A stretch of 64,000 nucleotides of DNA from Bradyrhizobium sp. AZCC 1719. GTDB taxonomy: Bacteria > Pseudomonadota > Alphaproteobacteria > Rhizobiales > Xanthobacteraceae. Below the pieces are notes generated by a model that did no database searches, was not told the DNA's origin, and was given only the letters and a program-made list of their open reading frames with translations. The position numbers and the translations under genes were made by a program. How positions within the stretch are numbered: position 1 is the first letter of the stretch; each line of letters starts with the position of its first letter. Shown here one piece after another: positions 52,096-60,076 of this stretch. The DNA is taken from positions 4,307,001-4,371,000 of the forward strand of contig NZ_JAZHRU010000001.1 in assembly GCF_036924525.1 (NCBI RefSeq). The letters run 5' to 3'.

Positions 52096-53097
52096 ATGGA
52101 CGCGCTTTCCGAGGCCTTGAACACGGTGCGGATGACCGGCGCCATCTTCTTCAACGCGGAGTTCACCGCGCCGTGGGGGTTTGCGGAGCCTTACGCGCAC
52201 AAGATTGCTCACGTGCTAGCCCCCGGAATCGAGCGTCTCGTGCCCTATCACTTGGTGACCGAGGGAGAAGCGGTAGCGCGCATCGAAGGTGCGCCGGACC
52301 TGAGTCTAACGGCGGGCGACATCGTGATTGTTCCGCACGGCGACCCCCACAGGCTCTTCAGGGGCTCGCCGGCGAGACTGCTTGACGGCGGCGCCTGGCT
52401 CGAAAACGTCTTCTCGGGCGACCTCAGTGTCACGCGCTGTGGCGGGGGCGGCGCAGCGACCCGATTCATCTGTGGCTATTTTGGGTGTGAGCGGCATGCC
52501 GACCGCCTGTTCCTTGCCGGGCTTCCATCCCTGTTCAAGGTCAGTATCCGCAGCGATGCAGCCGGCCGGTGGTTGGAAAGCTCGATTCAACATTTGGTCT
52601 CTGAAGCGGAGTGCAAGCGCCCGGGCGGAACGGTGTTGCTTTCGAAGATGGCGGAGGCGCTCTTCATCGAGACGTTGCGGCGCTACATGGAGCAGCTTCC
52701 GCCCGAGCAGACCGGCTGGCTCGCGGGGGCTCGTGACCCAGTCGTCGGAGGCGCGCTCGCGGCGCTGCATCGTAACCCCCACCATCGTTGGACCGTGGAG
52801 AACCTCGCTGCCGAGATCGGAGCCTCACGCTCCTCCCTCAACGATCGCTTCACTCGGTTCCTCGGTGAGTCGCCATTAGCCTATCTGGTGCGGTGGCGAT
52901 TGCAACTGGCGGCGAGGCTGCTGCAGACGACCCAAAAGACCGTTATGCAACTCGCATTGGATGTCGGCTACGAATCCGAGGCCGCATTCAACCGCGCGTT
53001 CAAGCGCGAGTTCGGTCTACCGCCGGCGCAGTATCGGAGAAAGCTTGCGGGCAGCGATAGACCTGCGGGGCCCTGCTCCTCGCCGAATGTCGGTTGA
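52096..53097 (+). CDS. AraC-family transcriptional regulator with cupin sensor
   Basis: The 333-aa regulator has an N-terminal cupin domain (about 20-195, DIVIVPHGDPHRLF) of the AraC_binding_2/cupin_6 type. The double helix-turn-helix (about 230-320) has RWTVENLAAEIGASRSSLNDRFTRFLGESPLAYLVRWRLQLAARLL and ALDVGYESEAAFNRAFKREFGLPPAQYRR. It should bind the 134-base gap shared with the oxidase gene and respond to an aromatic or organic effector. The start is the ATG at 52096 directly after a GTG. Confidence 0.93.
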   Translation: MDALSEALNTVRMTGAIFFNAEFTAPWGFAEPYAHKIAHVLAPGIERLVPYHLVTEGEAVARIEGAPDLSLTAGDIVIVPHGDPHRLFRGSPARLLDGGAWLENVFSGDLSVTRCGGGGAATRFICGYFGCERHADRLFLAGLPSLFKVSIRSDAAGRWLESSIQHLVSEAECKRPGGTVLLSKMAEALFIETLRRYMEQLPPEQTGWLAGARDPVVGGALAALHRNPHHRWTVENLAAEIGASRSSLNDRFTRFLGESPLAYLVRWRLQLAARLLQTTQKTVMQLALDVGYESEAAFNRAFKREFGLPPAQYRRKLAGSDRPAGPCSSPNVG

Positions 53098-53197
53098 GGG
53101 TCAGTCGCAACCGGGTTGAGCCGACAGCAGATCAACTCATGTGCGCTTCGCCCCGAAAGCGGAAGTTTCCAGAGCACTACCGGTTCCGCAAGACACC

Positions 53198-53224
53198 TGG
53201 GCGCCCGACAGGATTTCGAACCTT
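53198..53224 (-). other. tRNA-like 3' remnant
   Basis: The sequence resembles the T-arm and acceptor end of a tRNA read on the minus strand (GGTTCGAAATCCTG then CGGGCGCCCA). The T-stem does not pair fully and no other tRNA arm is present. It could be a fragment left by an integration event or chance. Confidence 0.25.
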
Positions 53225-53333
53225 CAAATAAGTTGAAGCGTGTGACTAGCATTGCAGCGGCATGTTCGGCCGCTGACCTTCATGTGAGGAGGCACGTTAG
53301 CCATCTCGAACCATGCGGCCCCAGCCGGGCCTC

Positions 53334-53370
53334 CATCCTTCGAGACGCGCGTTCCGCGCTCCTCAGGATG
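53334..53370. repeat. Palindromic repeat, family D, in a 422-base gap
   Basis: CATCCT (53334-53339) and AGGATG (53365-53370) enclose GAG...CTC and GCGCG/CGCGC pairs. The words CCTTCGAGACGC and CTCCTCAGGATGAGG typify a common Bradyrhizobium intergenic repeat. The rest of the 53098-53519 gap has no gene I can support; a frame spanning it merely translates the repeat. Confidence 0.75.
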
Positions 53371-53519
53371 AGGAGTAGAGAGCTTCGGCCTCCCACCCTT
53401 AACAAAACGTCAATGAAACCAGCCGTTTATGGTGAACCCTTTGTTAAGCGTCATGGTTTATTTTTTCTAATAGTGGCACCGCGTCACGGTGTCGTTTCAG
53501 GTTGCGTAAAGCCAGGACC

Positions 53520-54695
53520 ATGATCGTTCGGCAGTTCATCAGTTGGATTCGTACCGCTCCGGCAGGCGAGCGGGCAGAGGCGACGCGGGCATTGGCGCGG
53601 GCCTGGTTGATTTCAGATCTCAGCGAGGATGATCGCATCGCTGCCGAAGGCGCGCTGCTGATGCTGCTCGATGACCCGTCGCCACTGGTGCGCCAGGCGA
53701 TGTCGGAAGTCTTCGCGCGCAGTTCGGATGCGCCGGCCGCGATCGTGCAGGCGCTCTCGCTCGATCAGCCCTCGATCGCGCTTCCCCTGCTCGAACATTC
53801 GCCGCTTCTGATCGACGCCGACCTGGTCGACATCGTCGCCACCGGCAACAGCGACACGCAATGCGCCATCGCCCGCCGCATCAATCTGCCGCCCTCGGTT
53901 TCCGCCGCGATTGCCGAAGTCGGCTCGGCGGCCGCAGCGCTCGAACTGATCGAGAATGCCTACGCTGAGCTCGCGCCGTTTTCCTGGGACCGTATCGTCG
54001 AACGTCACGGCCATCTCGCCGCGATCAGGGAATCGATGCTGGTGCTGGAAGGCCTGCCGGCTGCCACCCGCGCGGCGCTGGTCGCGAAACTCTCCGACAC
54101 GCTGGCGCAATTCGTGGTCGCCCGGAACTGGCTGAGCGCCGACCGGGCAGGGCGGCTGGCGAGTGAAGCGCGCGAGCGCTCGGCCGTGAACATCGCGGCG
54201 CGGTCGCGCGGCGATGACATGCTGGGCCTGGTGCGGCACCTGCGCGCCACCGGGCAACTGACCGCTGGCCTGATCCTGCGCGCGCTATTGTCTGGCAATC
54301 TTGAACTGTTCGATGCGGCGCTTGCCGAGCTGGCCGACCTGCCGCTGGCCCGCGTCACCGCGCTGCTGCACGACCGCGGCGGCGCCAGCCTGCAGGCGCT
54401 CCTGATCCGCGCAGGCCTTCCCGAATCCACGTTCGGCGCCTTCCGTATCGCGCTCGAGGTCAGCCGCGAGACCGGCTTTGTCGACACGATCGGCGGCGCC
54501 GCGAGGCTGCGCCGCCGCATGGTCGAGCGTGTGCTGACCCATTGCGAGACCGACCGCAAGGCCGCCGAGCCGCTCTTGATCTTGCTGCGGCGCTTCGCAA
54601 CTGAGTCCGCGCGCGAGGAGGCCCGCCTGTTCTGCGAGGAGCTGGTCGCCGACGAAGCGTTCGTGCCAGCCGTGCGCGATCTGATCGCGGCGTAA
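53520..54695 (+). CDS. DUF2336 family protein
   Basis: The 391-aa cytoplasmic protein is composed of HEAT-like helical repeats. It begins MIVRQFISWIRTAPAGERAEATRALARAWL, then EGALLMLLDDPSPLVRQAMSEVFA (HEAT-like), and has a long Ala/Leu-rich helical remainder. DUF2336 is restricted to alphaproteobacteria with no firm function. It starts at the ATG at 53520. It is convergent with the Hpt gene that follows, separated by repeat family A. A signalling link between them is possible. Confidence 0.85.
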   Translation: MIVRQFISWIRTAPAGERAEATRALARAWLISDLSEDDRIAAEGALLMLLDDPSPLVRQAMSEVFARSSDAPAAIVQALSLDQPSIALPLLEHSPLLIDADLVDIVATGNSDTQCAIARRINLPPSVSAAIAEVGSAAAALELIENAYAELAPFSWDRIVERHGHLAAIRESMLVLEGLPAATRAALVAKLSDTLAQFVVARNWLSADRAGRLASEARERSAVNIAARSRGDDMLGLVRHLRATGQLTAGLILRALLSGNLELFDAALAELADLPLARVTALLHDRGGASLQALLIRAGLPESTFGAFRIALEVSRETGFVDTIGGAARLRRRMVERVLTHCETDRKAAEPLLILLRRFATESAREEARLFCEELVADEAFVPAVRDLIAA

Positions 54696-54704
54696 ATCCA
54701 GCTT

Positions 54705-54795
54705 TTGTAGGGTGGGCAGAGCGAAGCGTGCCCACCATTCCAACCGCGCAAAGAATGGTGGGCACGGCGCAAGTGCGCCTTTGCCCACCCTACAA
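54705..54795. repeat. Palindromic repeat, family A copy 2 (GTAGGGTGGGCA type)
   Basis: Perfect 14-base ends (54705-54718 with 54782-54795) and a 14-base inner pair (54727-54740 with 54753-54766) match the plan of the copy at 7479-7572. It sits in the tail-to-tail gap between DUF2336 and the Hpt gene. Strong self-complementarity would form a long hairpin. Confidence 0.9.
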
Positions 54796-54816
54796 TTTCT
54801 CGCAATGACTGACGGC

Positions 54817-55395
54817 TTACTCCGCCGGCACGATGCTCGGCGCCAGGATCGCTTCGAGATGCTCGGGGCGGTCGCGGTTGACCTTAAGCAGGAATTCATC
54901 CGCGACGCCGCGGAGCTGCTTGCTCAGCGCGCTCGCCATCACGGCGGTGTCGAGCTTGGTGCGTTCGCGCACGATCGCCTGAATGGCATTGATGTGATGG
55001 GTGATCAGCTCGGATGGGACCTGATCGAGGTCGGGGGCATGTTCGATGATGCGGCACAGGCTTTCGGCGGCGGCGCCGGCGGAAGGGAAGCCGAACGTGG
55101 CGGCATCGCCCTTGATGTCATGGGCGGCGCGAAACAGCTCTTCGCGGTTGTCGATGGTGAAGCCGTCGCGGAGAATGGCCGCGTGCGCGGCCGAGAGCCG
55201 GTCCGCCTCGATCACCATCCAGTTCTTGAATTCACCGGATAGTCCTGCAAGCGCCTTCTCCGCGCGCCCGACAGGATCGTCGAGATCGGATTCGGGAACG
55301 CGCAGCAAAACCTTGCGCAACGGATTGGGCTGCGTGATCACGTGATGATCGGCAAACGATTTGACCTGTATCGTCCCCGGCTTTTCTTTCGCCAT
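54817..55395 (-). CDS. Stand-alone Hpt phosphotransfer protein
   Basis: The 192-aa protein has an Hpt domain with phosphoacceptor His92 in ELFRAAHDIKGDAATFGF, about mid-protein, preceded by a polar N-terminal extension. A free-standing Hpt passes phosphate between a hybrid kinase and a receiver. Its gene starts 21 bases after the stop of the lone receiver gene, so they form an operon. No hybrid kinase is in the window. Confidence 0.9.
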   Translation of the reverse strand: MAKEKPGTIQVKSFADHHVITQPNPLRKVLLRVPESDLDDPVGRAEKALAGLSGEFKNWMVIEADRLSAAHAAILRDGFTIDNREELFRAAHDIKGDAATFGFPSAGAAAESLCRIIEHAPDLDQVPSELITHHINAIQAIVRERTKLDTAVMASALSKQLRGVADEFLLKVNRDRPEHLEAILAPSIVPAE

Positions 55396-55416
55396 GATGG
55401 TCTCTCCAGGCTCGCG

Positions 55417-55962
55417 CTAAACGTTCGACCGCGCCTTGTCGAGCAACGACGGCTGCTGCATCACTTCCATCTCGCCACCGACCCGGCGCTCGGGGCCGAT
55501 ATAGGCGTTGTTGGTGTTGCGCCGCCGGTCGGGGCCGAAATAGGTCTTGGTCTTGATGAAGGGGCGCGGATTGGCGACGACGTTGAGGATGCGCTGATAG
55601 AGTCCCTTGGCCGAGATCGGCTTGGCCAGAAATTCAGTGACGCCGGCGTCGCGCGCCACCGTGACGCGCCGCTTCTCCGAATGTCCGGTCAGCATGATGA
55701 TCGGCGCGTAAGGGTTACCCTTCGATTCCGGCTGCCGGATCATCTGCGCCAGTTCGAGGCCGTCGAAGATCGGCATCGCCCAGTCGGTGATGACAATGTC
55801 AGGCACGTAGTGGCTGTACATTTCGAGCGCGGTGGCGCCGTCCTCGGCTTCATAGGCTTCGCGCGCGCCAAACGAATGCAGCAGCGTCCGCAGGATGCGG
55901 CGCATATGCGGATTGTCGTCGCAAATCAGAAACCGCAGCTTGTTGAAGTCAATGCGATACAT
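55417..55962 (-). CDS. Single-domain response regulator
   Basis: The 181-aa protein has one receiver domain. The acidic pocket is Asp15/16, the phosphorylation site Asp60 (VITDWAMP), the switch Thr92, and Lys114 (FLAKPIS). The C-terminal about 55 residues are a basic, Arg-rich tail (DRRRNTNNAYIGPERR) without a DNA-binding fold. It is likely the partner of the Hpt protein just downstream. A shuttle in a phosphorelay is the simplest role. Confidence 0.92.
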   Translation of the reverse strand: MYRIDFNKLRFLICDDNPHMRRILRTLLHSFGAREAYEAEDGATALEMYSHYVPDIVITDWAMPIFDGLELAQMIRQPESKGNPYAPIIMLTGHSEKRRVTVARDAGVTEFLAKPISAKGLYQRILNVVANPRPFIKTKTYFGPDRRRNTNNAYIGPERRVGGEMEVMQQPSLLDKARSNV

Positions 55963-56067
55963 GGTCCGGCCCGGCCCAGCAAAACGGTATACTGGCGTTA
56001 ACCATATCGCAGCGCCGGTTAAGGAATGGTTGCAAAACCGGCGCGAGGAGGGCTCGGCGAACCCGAG

Positions 56068-56847
56068 TTAATACCCGAACTGCTCGCGCAGGATGCGTTC
56101 CTCGAGGCTGTGGCCGGGATCGAACAGCATCCGCATCGAAATCGTCTTGTCGGACAACACCTCGACGCGGCGGACGTCGCGCACGTCGTCATGGTCGGCG
56201 GCGGCCGCGACCGGACGCTTCTCACCCTCGAGCACCTCGATCACCACAAAAGCGGAGTTCGGGAGGAGGGCGCCGCGCCAGCGTCTGGGTCGGAACGCGC
56301 TGATCGGGGTCAGCGCCAGAAGCGCGGCGTTGATCGGCAGGATCGGTCCCTGCGCCGACAGATTATAGGCGGTGGAGCCGGCCGGCGTCGCCACCAGGAT
56401 GCCGTCGGCGATCAATTCCGCCATCCGCTCATGCTCGTCGATCAGGATGCGCAGGTGCGCGGCCTGGTTGGTCTGGCGAAACAGCGCGACTTCGTTGATG
56501 GCGTGATGCAGATGCACTACGCCGTGCACGTCGGTTGCGCGCATCAAGAGCGGATTGATCAGGGATTCCCGCGCCGCCGCTAGCCGCGTATGCAAATCGT
56601 GCGTGGTGAATTCGTTCATCAGGAAACCGACGGTGCCGCGATGCATGCCATAGATCGGCTTGCCCGAGCGCATGTGGGCGTGCAGCGTCTGCAGCATCAA
56701 TCCGTCGCCGCCGAGCGCCACCACGACGTCGGCGTCGTCGGCGTCATGATTGCCGTAGTGCTTGACGAGCTGCGCCAGCGCGGTCTGCGCCTCGGCGCCT
56801 GGGCTTGCGACGAAGGCGATCCGGTCGTATCGCTTGGGGGTGGCCAT
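56068..56847 (-). CDS. nadK: NAD kinase
   Basis: The 259-aa kinase phosphorylates NAD to NADP. The GGDG motif is readable in [15 protein letters not shown] (about 43-57). The substrate loop [23 protein letters not shown] lies at about 145-167. The C-terminus is short and without extensions, as in proteobacterial NadK. It stands alone, 105 bases downstream of the receiver start on the same strand. Confidence 0.95.
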   Translation of the reverse strand: MATPKRYDRIAFVASPGAEAQTALAQLVKHYGNHDADDADVVVALGGDGLMLQTLHAHMRSGKPIYGMHRGTVGFLMNEFTTHDLHTRLAAARESLINPLLMRATDVHGVVHLHHAINEVALFRQTNQAAHLRILIDEHERMAELIADGILVATPAGSTAYNLSAQGPILPINAALLALTPISAFRPRRWRGALLPNSAFVVIEVLEGEKRPVAAAADHDDVRDVRRVEVLSDKTISMRMLFDPGHSLEERILREQFGY

Positions 56848-56971
56848 CGGACGACGAACTCATACCTGGCGCCGGATTGCGCCGCGCTCGTCTATACACC
56901 TTGGACAGGCTTGTCGAGATGGCCGTCAGGCACTTTCGCGCCGGTAACCTAAACCGGCGGTCATCGGGCCG

Positions 56972-59122
56972 TCATTTTTCCTGCAACGTCCGGATCGGGT
57001 CCCAGTCGTCGCCCGGCAGGTTTTGGGCCAATTCCCGGGCCCGCGCGGCAAACAGCGATGCCGGCCGGTCGATATCGGCCGAACGGCCGAAACACTCTGC
57101 GGCGCGCGCGAATTCGCGGGCCCGCCAGTGCGCCAGCCCGTCGGCGTAGTTGGCGATCACGGTCTGCTGCGAGGGCGTCAGCCCCGCTGACAGCGCCAGC
57201 AATTGGTAGATTTTGAGCGCCTGGGTTCGCCCCTTGACCCTGATGGCGTCCAGTTCGCGCCAGGCGAAGGCTTGGCCGGCAAGCGCAACCGTCGTCTCGG
57301 AAGCGATCACAGTGGTGCCGTAGAATTTGTTGGCGCCCTCCAGCCGCGAGGCCAGGTTCACCGCGTCGCTCATCACGGAGTAGTTGAAGCGCCGCCGCGA
57401 TCCGAAATTGCCGACCAGCGCCTCGCCGGAATTGATGCCGATCCGCTGCGCAAGCTTGCAGTCGCGAAACACGGCAGAGGAGGCGTTGAGTTCCGCCAGT
57501 TGCGTGCAGCAGTCCAGCGCGGCGCGCGCTGCGTTCGCGGCATGGTCGGGATCGTCGGCCGGCGCGCCGAACACAGCCACGATGGAGTCGCCGATATATT
57601 TGTCGACATATCCGCCATGGCTCTCGATGACGTCGGTCATCGCCGAAAGATATTCGTTCATCAGCTCCATCAGCCCGTCGGGCGACATCTTTTCCGCGAT
57701 CAGCGAAAATCCCTCGATGTCGGAGAAGAACACCGTCACGTTGCGGGTTTCGCCGCCGAGCTCCGGCAATTTGCTCGACGACAGCATGCGGTTGATGACG
57801 TGCGGGGCGAGATAGAGCGCAAAGCTCTTCTGCAGCAGTCGGCGGTCCTTGTCGGCGATGACGAAGCGGTAGCCAATGGTTGCGGCCAGCGCGGTCAGGC
57901 TGGCCAGGAACGGCTCGACGATTGGGAGCGCCAGCGCGTAGTTGAAGGCGACCGTCGCGCCGGCCACGCCGGCTACGATCATGCCCGTCCAGGCAGCGAA
58001 CGCGACGACGGGCCGGAACAGCCAGGCGGCGGCCGCGGCGAGCGCAGCAATCAGTGCCGCGATAAGCAAGCGGGGAAGCGGCCCAGGTTCGACAACGCCA
58101 TTGCGCGCGATCAGGTTGTTGACCGCTGTGGCATGGATGTAGACGCCTGCAATCGTGCTGGTCCTGGATCTCGCGTTGACCGGCATGCTCTCGGCCGTGC
58201 AGCGTGGCGAACGCGCCCCTTCGATGCCGGTCGCAAAGCGCTTGGATGTCATTCGCCGATCTTCGATATCGAGAACGGTACCGAAGATCACGACCTTTCC
58301 GTCGAACCAGCGCCGGAAATACTCCTTGTCGTTCTTGACCGCACAGGCACGCAGGTCGGCAAACGAGAAGGTGGGGATGTCGTCCGCGCCACCTTCGAAA
58401 TTCAGCGTCATCGTGTTCGGCACCCGGCCCGGAACCCGGTAGCCGGCGAGCGTCAGCCGGCCGCGCTCGTCGAATTCGGGCGCGGCGCCGAGCGCGCGCG
58501 AGGCCAGCTCCACCGCCATGGTAGGCACCTTCGCGCCGTTGATGGTAAAGCTTAGCGGCAGTCGGCGCACAATGTCGTCGCTGTCGGCATGGTCGTTGAG
58601 CGGACGGATGTTCTGGCGTACCGCGATGCGCTGTCCTGGCGACGGCAGGATCGGGCGGTCGCCCAGAACTTCGCCCAGCACGACCTTGCCTTTGGCGGCC
58701 CCGCCGGCCAGCGCGCGCAGGAAGTCGCGGTCGAAACCGCGAACTTTTTCGCCCAGCATGCCATCCCCAAGCGGTATCTCGGACTGTTCGAGCGAGTTCG
58801 GAATCACCACGTCGAAGCCGGCGACCTTCGCGCCGCCTTCGAGCGTCGCTGAAAGCACGCGGCCGATCTCGCCGGTCCAGGTCAGCATCGGCGCGCCCTT
58901 GAACGGGGCGGTGCGCAGGCTCTCCTCGTCCATCGCAACGACGACTGCGGGCGAAGCGGCCGGATCCTGCTTACGGCCGAACACCTCCCAGCGCAGCGCG
59001 GTGAGAATATCGAGTGAGAGCCCGCGGATCGGCCGGGCCGCAGGCGAAACCGAGGCGGCCGCGCAAACCAGCGCGATGGCGGCGATCACAAGCCTGTCGC
59101 GCGTGCTGCGTCTTATTCTCAA
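56972..59122 (-). CDS. CHASE2-domain class III nucleotide cyclase
   Basis: The 716-aa membrane protein has an N-terminal helix (about 10-30), a CHASE2 extracellular sensor (about 35-345), three more helices (about 355-430, RLLIAALIAALAAAAAW onward), and a C-terminal adenylate/guanylate cyclase domain. The cyclase metal-binding Asp residues sit in FFSDIEGFSLIAEKM and VDKYIGDSIVAVFGAP, with the Asn/Arg pair in DAVNLASRLEG. It most likely makes cAMP. The start is a TTG at 59122 because the earlier frame is antisense to the FecR gene. It is 19 bases downstream of that FecR gene. Confidence 0.9.
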   Translation of the reverse strand: MRIRRSTRDRLVIAAIALVCAAASVSPAARPIRGLSLDILTALRWEVFGRKQDPAASPAVVVAMDEESLRTAPFKGAPMLTWTGEIGRVLSATLEGGAKVAGFDVVIPNSLEQSEIPLGDGMLGEKVRGFDRDFLRALAGGAAKGKVVLGEVLGDRPILPSPGQRIAVRQNIRPLNDHADSDDIVRRLPLSFTINGAKVPTMAVELASRALGAAPEFDERGRLTLAGYRVPGRVPNTMTLNFEGGADDIPTFSFADLRACAVKNDKEYFRRWFDGKVVIFGTVLDIEDRRMTSKRFATGIEGARSPRCTAESMPVNARSRTSTIAGVYIHATAVNNLIARNGVVEPGPLPRLLIAALIAALAAAAAWLFRPVVAFAAWTGMIVAGVAGATVAFNYALALPIVEPFLASLTALAATIGYRFVIADKDRRLLQKSFALYLAPHVINRMLSSSKLPELGGETRNVTVFFSDIEGFSLIAEKMSPDGLMELMNEYLSAMTDVIESHGGYVDKYIGDSIVAVFGAPADDPDHAANAARAALDCCTQLAELNASSAVFRDCKLAQRIGINSGEALVGNFGSRRRFNYSVMSDAVNLASRLEGANKFYGTTVIASETTVALAGQAFAWRELDAIRVKGRTQALKIYQLLALSAGLTPSQQTVIANYADGLAHWRAREFARAAECFGRSADIDRPASLFAARARELAQNLPGDDWDPIRTLQEK

Positions 59123-59141
59123 GCTGGATGGTCCGGCACGC

Positions 59142-59813
59142 CTATTGCAGCCGCAGCAGCCGGCCGACGATCGGTGTTGCGCCGGGCTTGGCTTGCTCAT
59201 CCACCCGGAACACGATCTGCGATGACTTGAACGAAGCGGCGTAGAGGCCGCCGGGAGCCAGCGCGACATTCTCGCTGGCAAAATCGACGAAGCGTCCCTT
59301 GAGCTGGGTGCCGCCGAGGTCGATCTGCTGTCGCTCGCCCGCCGCGTCGAGACGCCGGATGATCAGCTTGCCGCGTCCCTTGGCTTCCACCAGCGGCGAG
59401 GCGCCGTAAAGCGTGAGCTGCGGCTGCGGCAGGGAAGCCGCCTTGTTGCTGTCGACGCTGCGCAGCACGGTGGCGGCGACGCCGCTGGTTTCGCGCGTGG
59501 TCACGTTGGCCTGGTTGGCATCGCAATTCGTCTTCTCGGCTTTGACCTCGGCGAGGTGAACGGCGCTCTCCTCGGTGCCGACGACAACGGTGCCGGTGCC
59601 GCTGATCGTCTCGCGCCGGCATGACTTCAGGTAGCTCAGAATGACAGAGCCGCCGTCGCCGATCTTGATGACCGCTTTGGGCGTCACATAGTCCATGAAT
59701 TCCGCACCAGTGACCTTGCCCTGAACGTCTTCGACCACCGCGGCCGGCGAATCTGCGGCCGCCGGAGAAGCCAGCGCCAGCAGGCCGAGACAAACAGCAA
59801 TCGAACGTTTCAT
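59142..59813 (-). CDS. FecR-domain periplasmic protein
   Basis: The 223-aa secreted protein has a signal peptide (1-20) and a FecR-like beta-rich domain (VVEDVQGKVTG, KIGDGGSVILSYLKSCRRETISG). Two conserved Cys may form a disulfide. FecR proteins are sensors or scaffolds, here probably for the CHASE2 cyclase encoded directly downstream with no promoter space between. Such FecR-CHASE2-cyclase pairs are common in Bradyrhizobium. Confidence 0.88.
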   Translation of the reverse strand: MKRSIAVCLGLLALASPAAADSPAAVVEDVQGKVTGAEFMDYVTPKAVIKIGDGGSVILSYLKSCRRETISGTGTVVVGTEESAVHLAEVKAEKTNCDANQANVTTRETSGVAATVLRSVDSNKAASLPQPQLTLYGASPLVEAKGRGKLIIRRLDAAGERQQIDLGGTQLKGRFVDFASENVALAPGGLYAASFKSSQIVFRVDEQAKPGATPIVGRLLRLQ

Positions 59814-60076
59814 TCTAAGACCCCATAAAAAAGCGCAGGTTCGTTAGTCGCGCCAGCGCCAGAATGGTTTCATGGATAGATCAAAATATCTGGCCGGTAG
59901 GCCAGCGGAACCGACCGATATCATCTAACGGCCGCCGAGGACAACCATCGGGCGCAGTGCAGGGCATTCCGACCCTCTCACGCGATGCTGTCGGGATTGT
60001 GATTTCCGCGGGTTTCCTGCCCTTGTGTACCAACAGCGCTGTCGCAGTCTCGGGGCGCAGATTGGGAGTGAACGGC

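Noticed and set aside
53116..53523. Open frame of 135 codons in the gap after the AraC gene
   Set aside because: Its residues mainly translate repeat family D and the tRNA-like fragment; there is no ribosome site and it runs into the DUF2336 start.
59123..59281. N-terminal extension of the cyclase gene to 59281
   Set aside because: Its 53 extra codons are antisense-frame Ser/Arg-rich and overlap the FecR gene; the TTG at 59122 fits the membrane helix.
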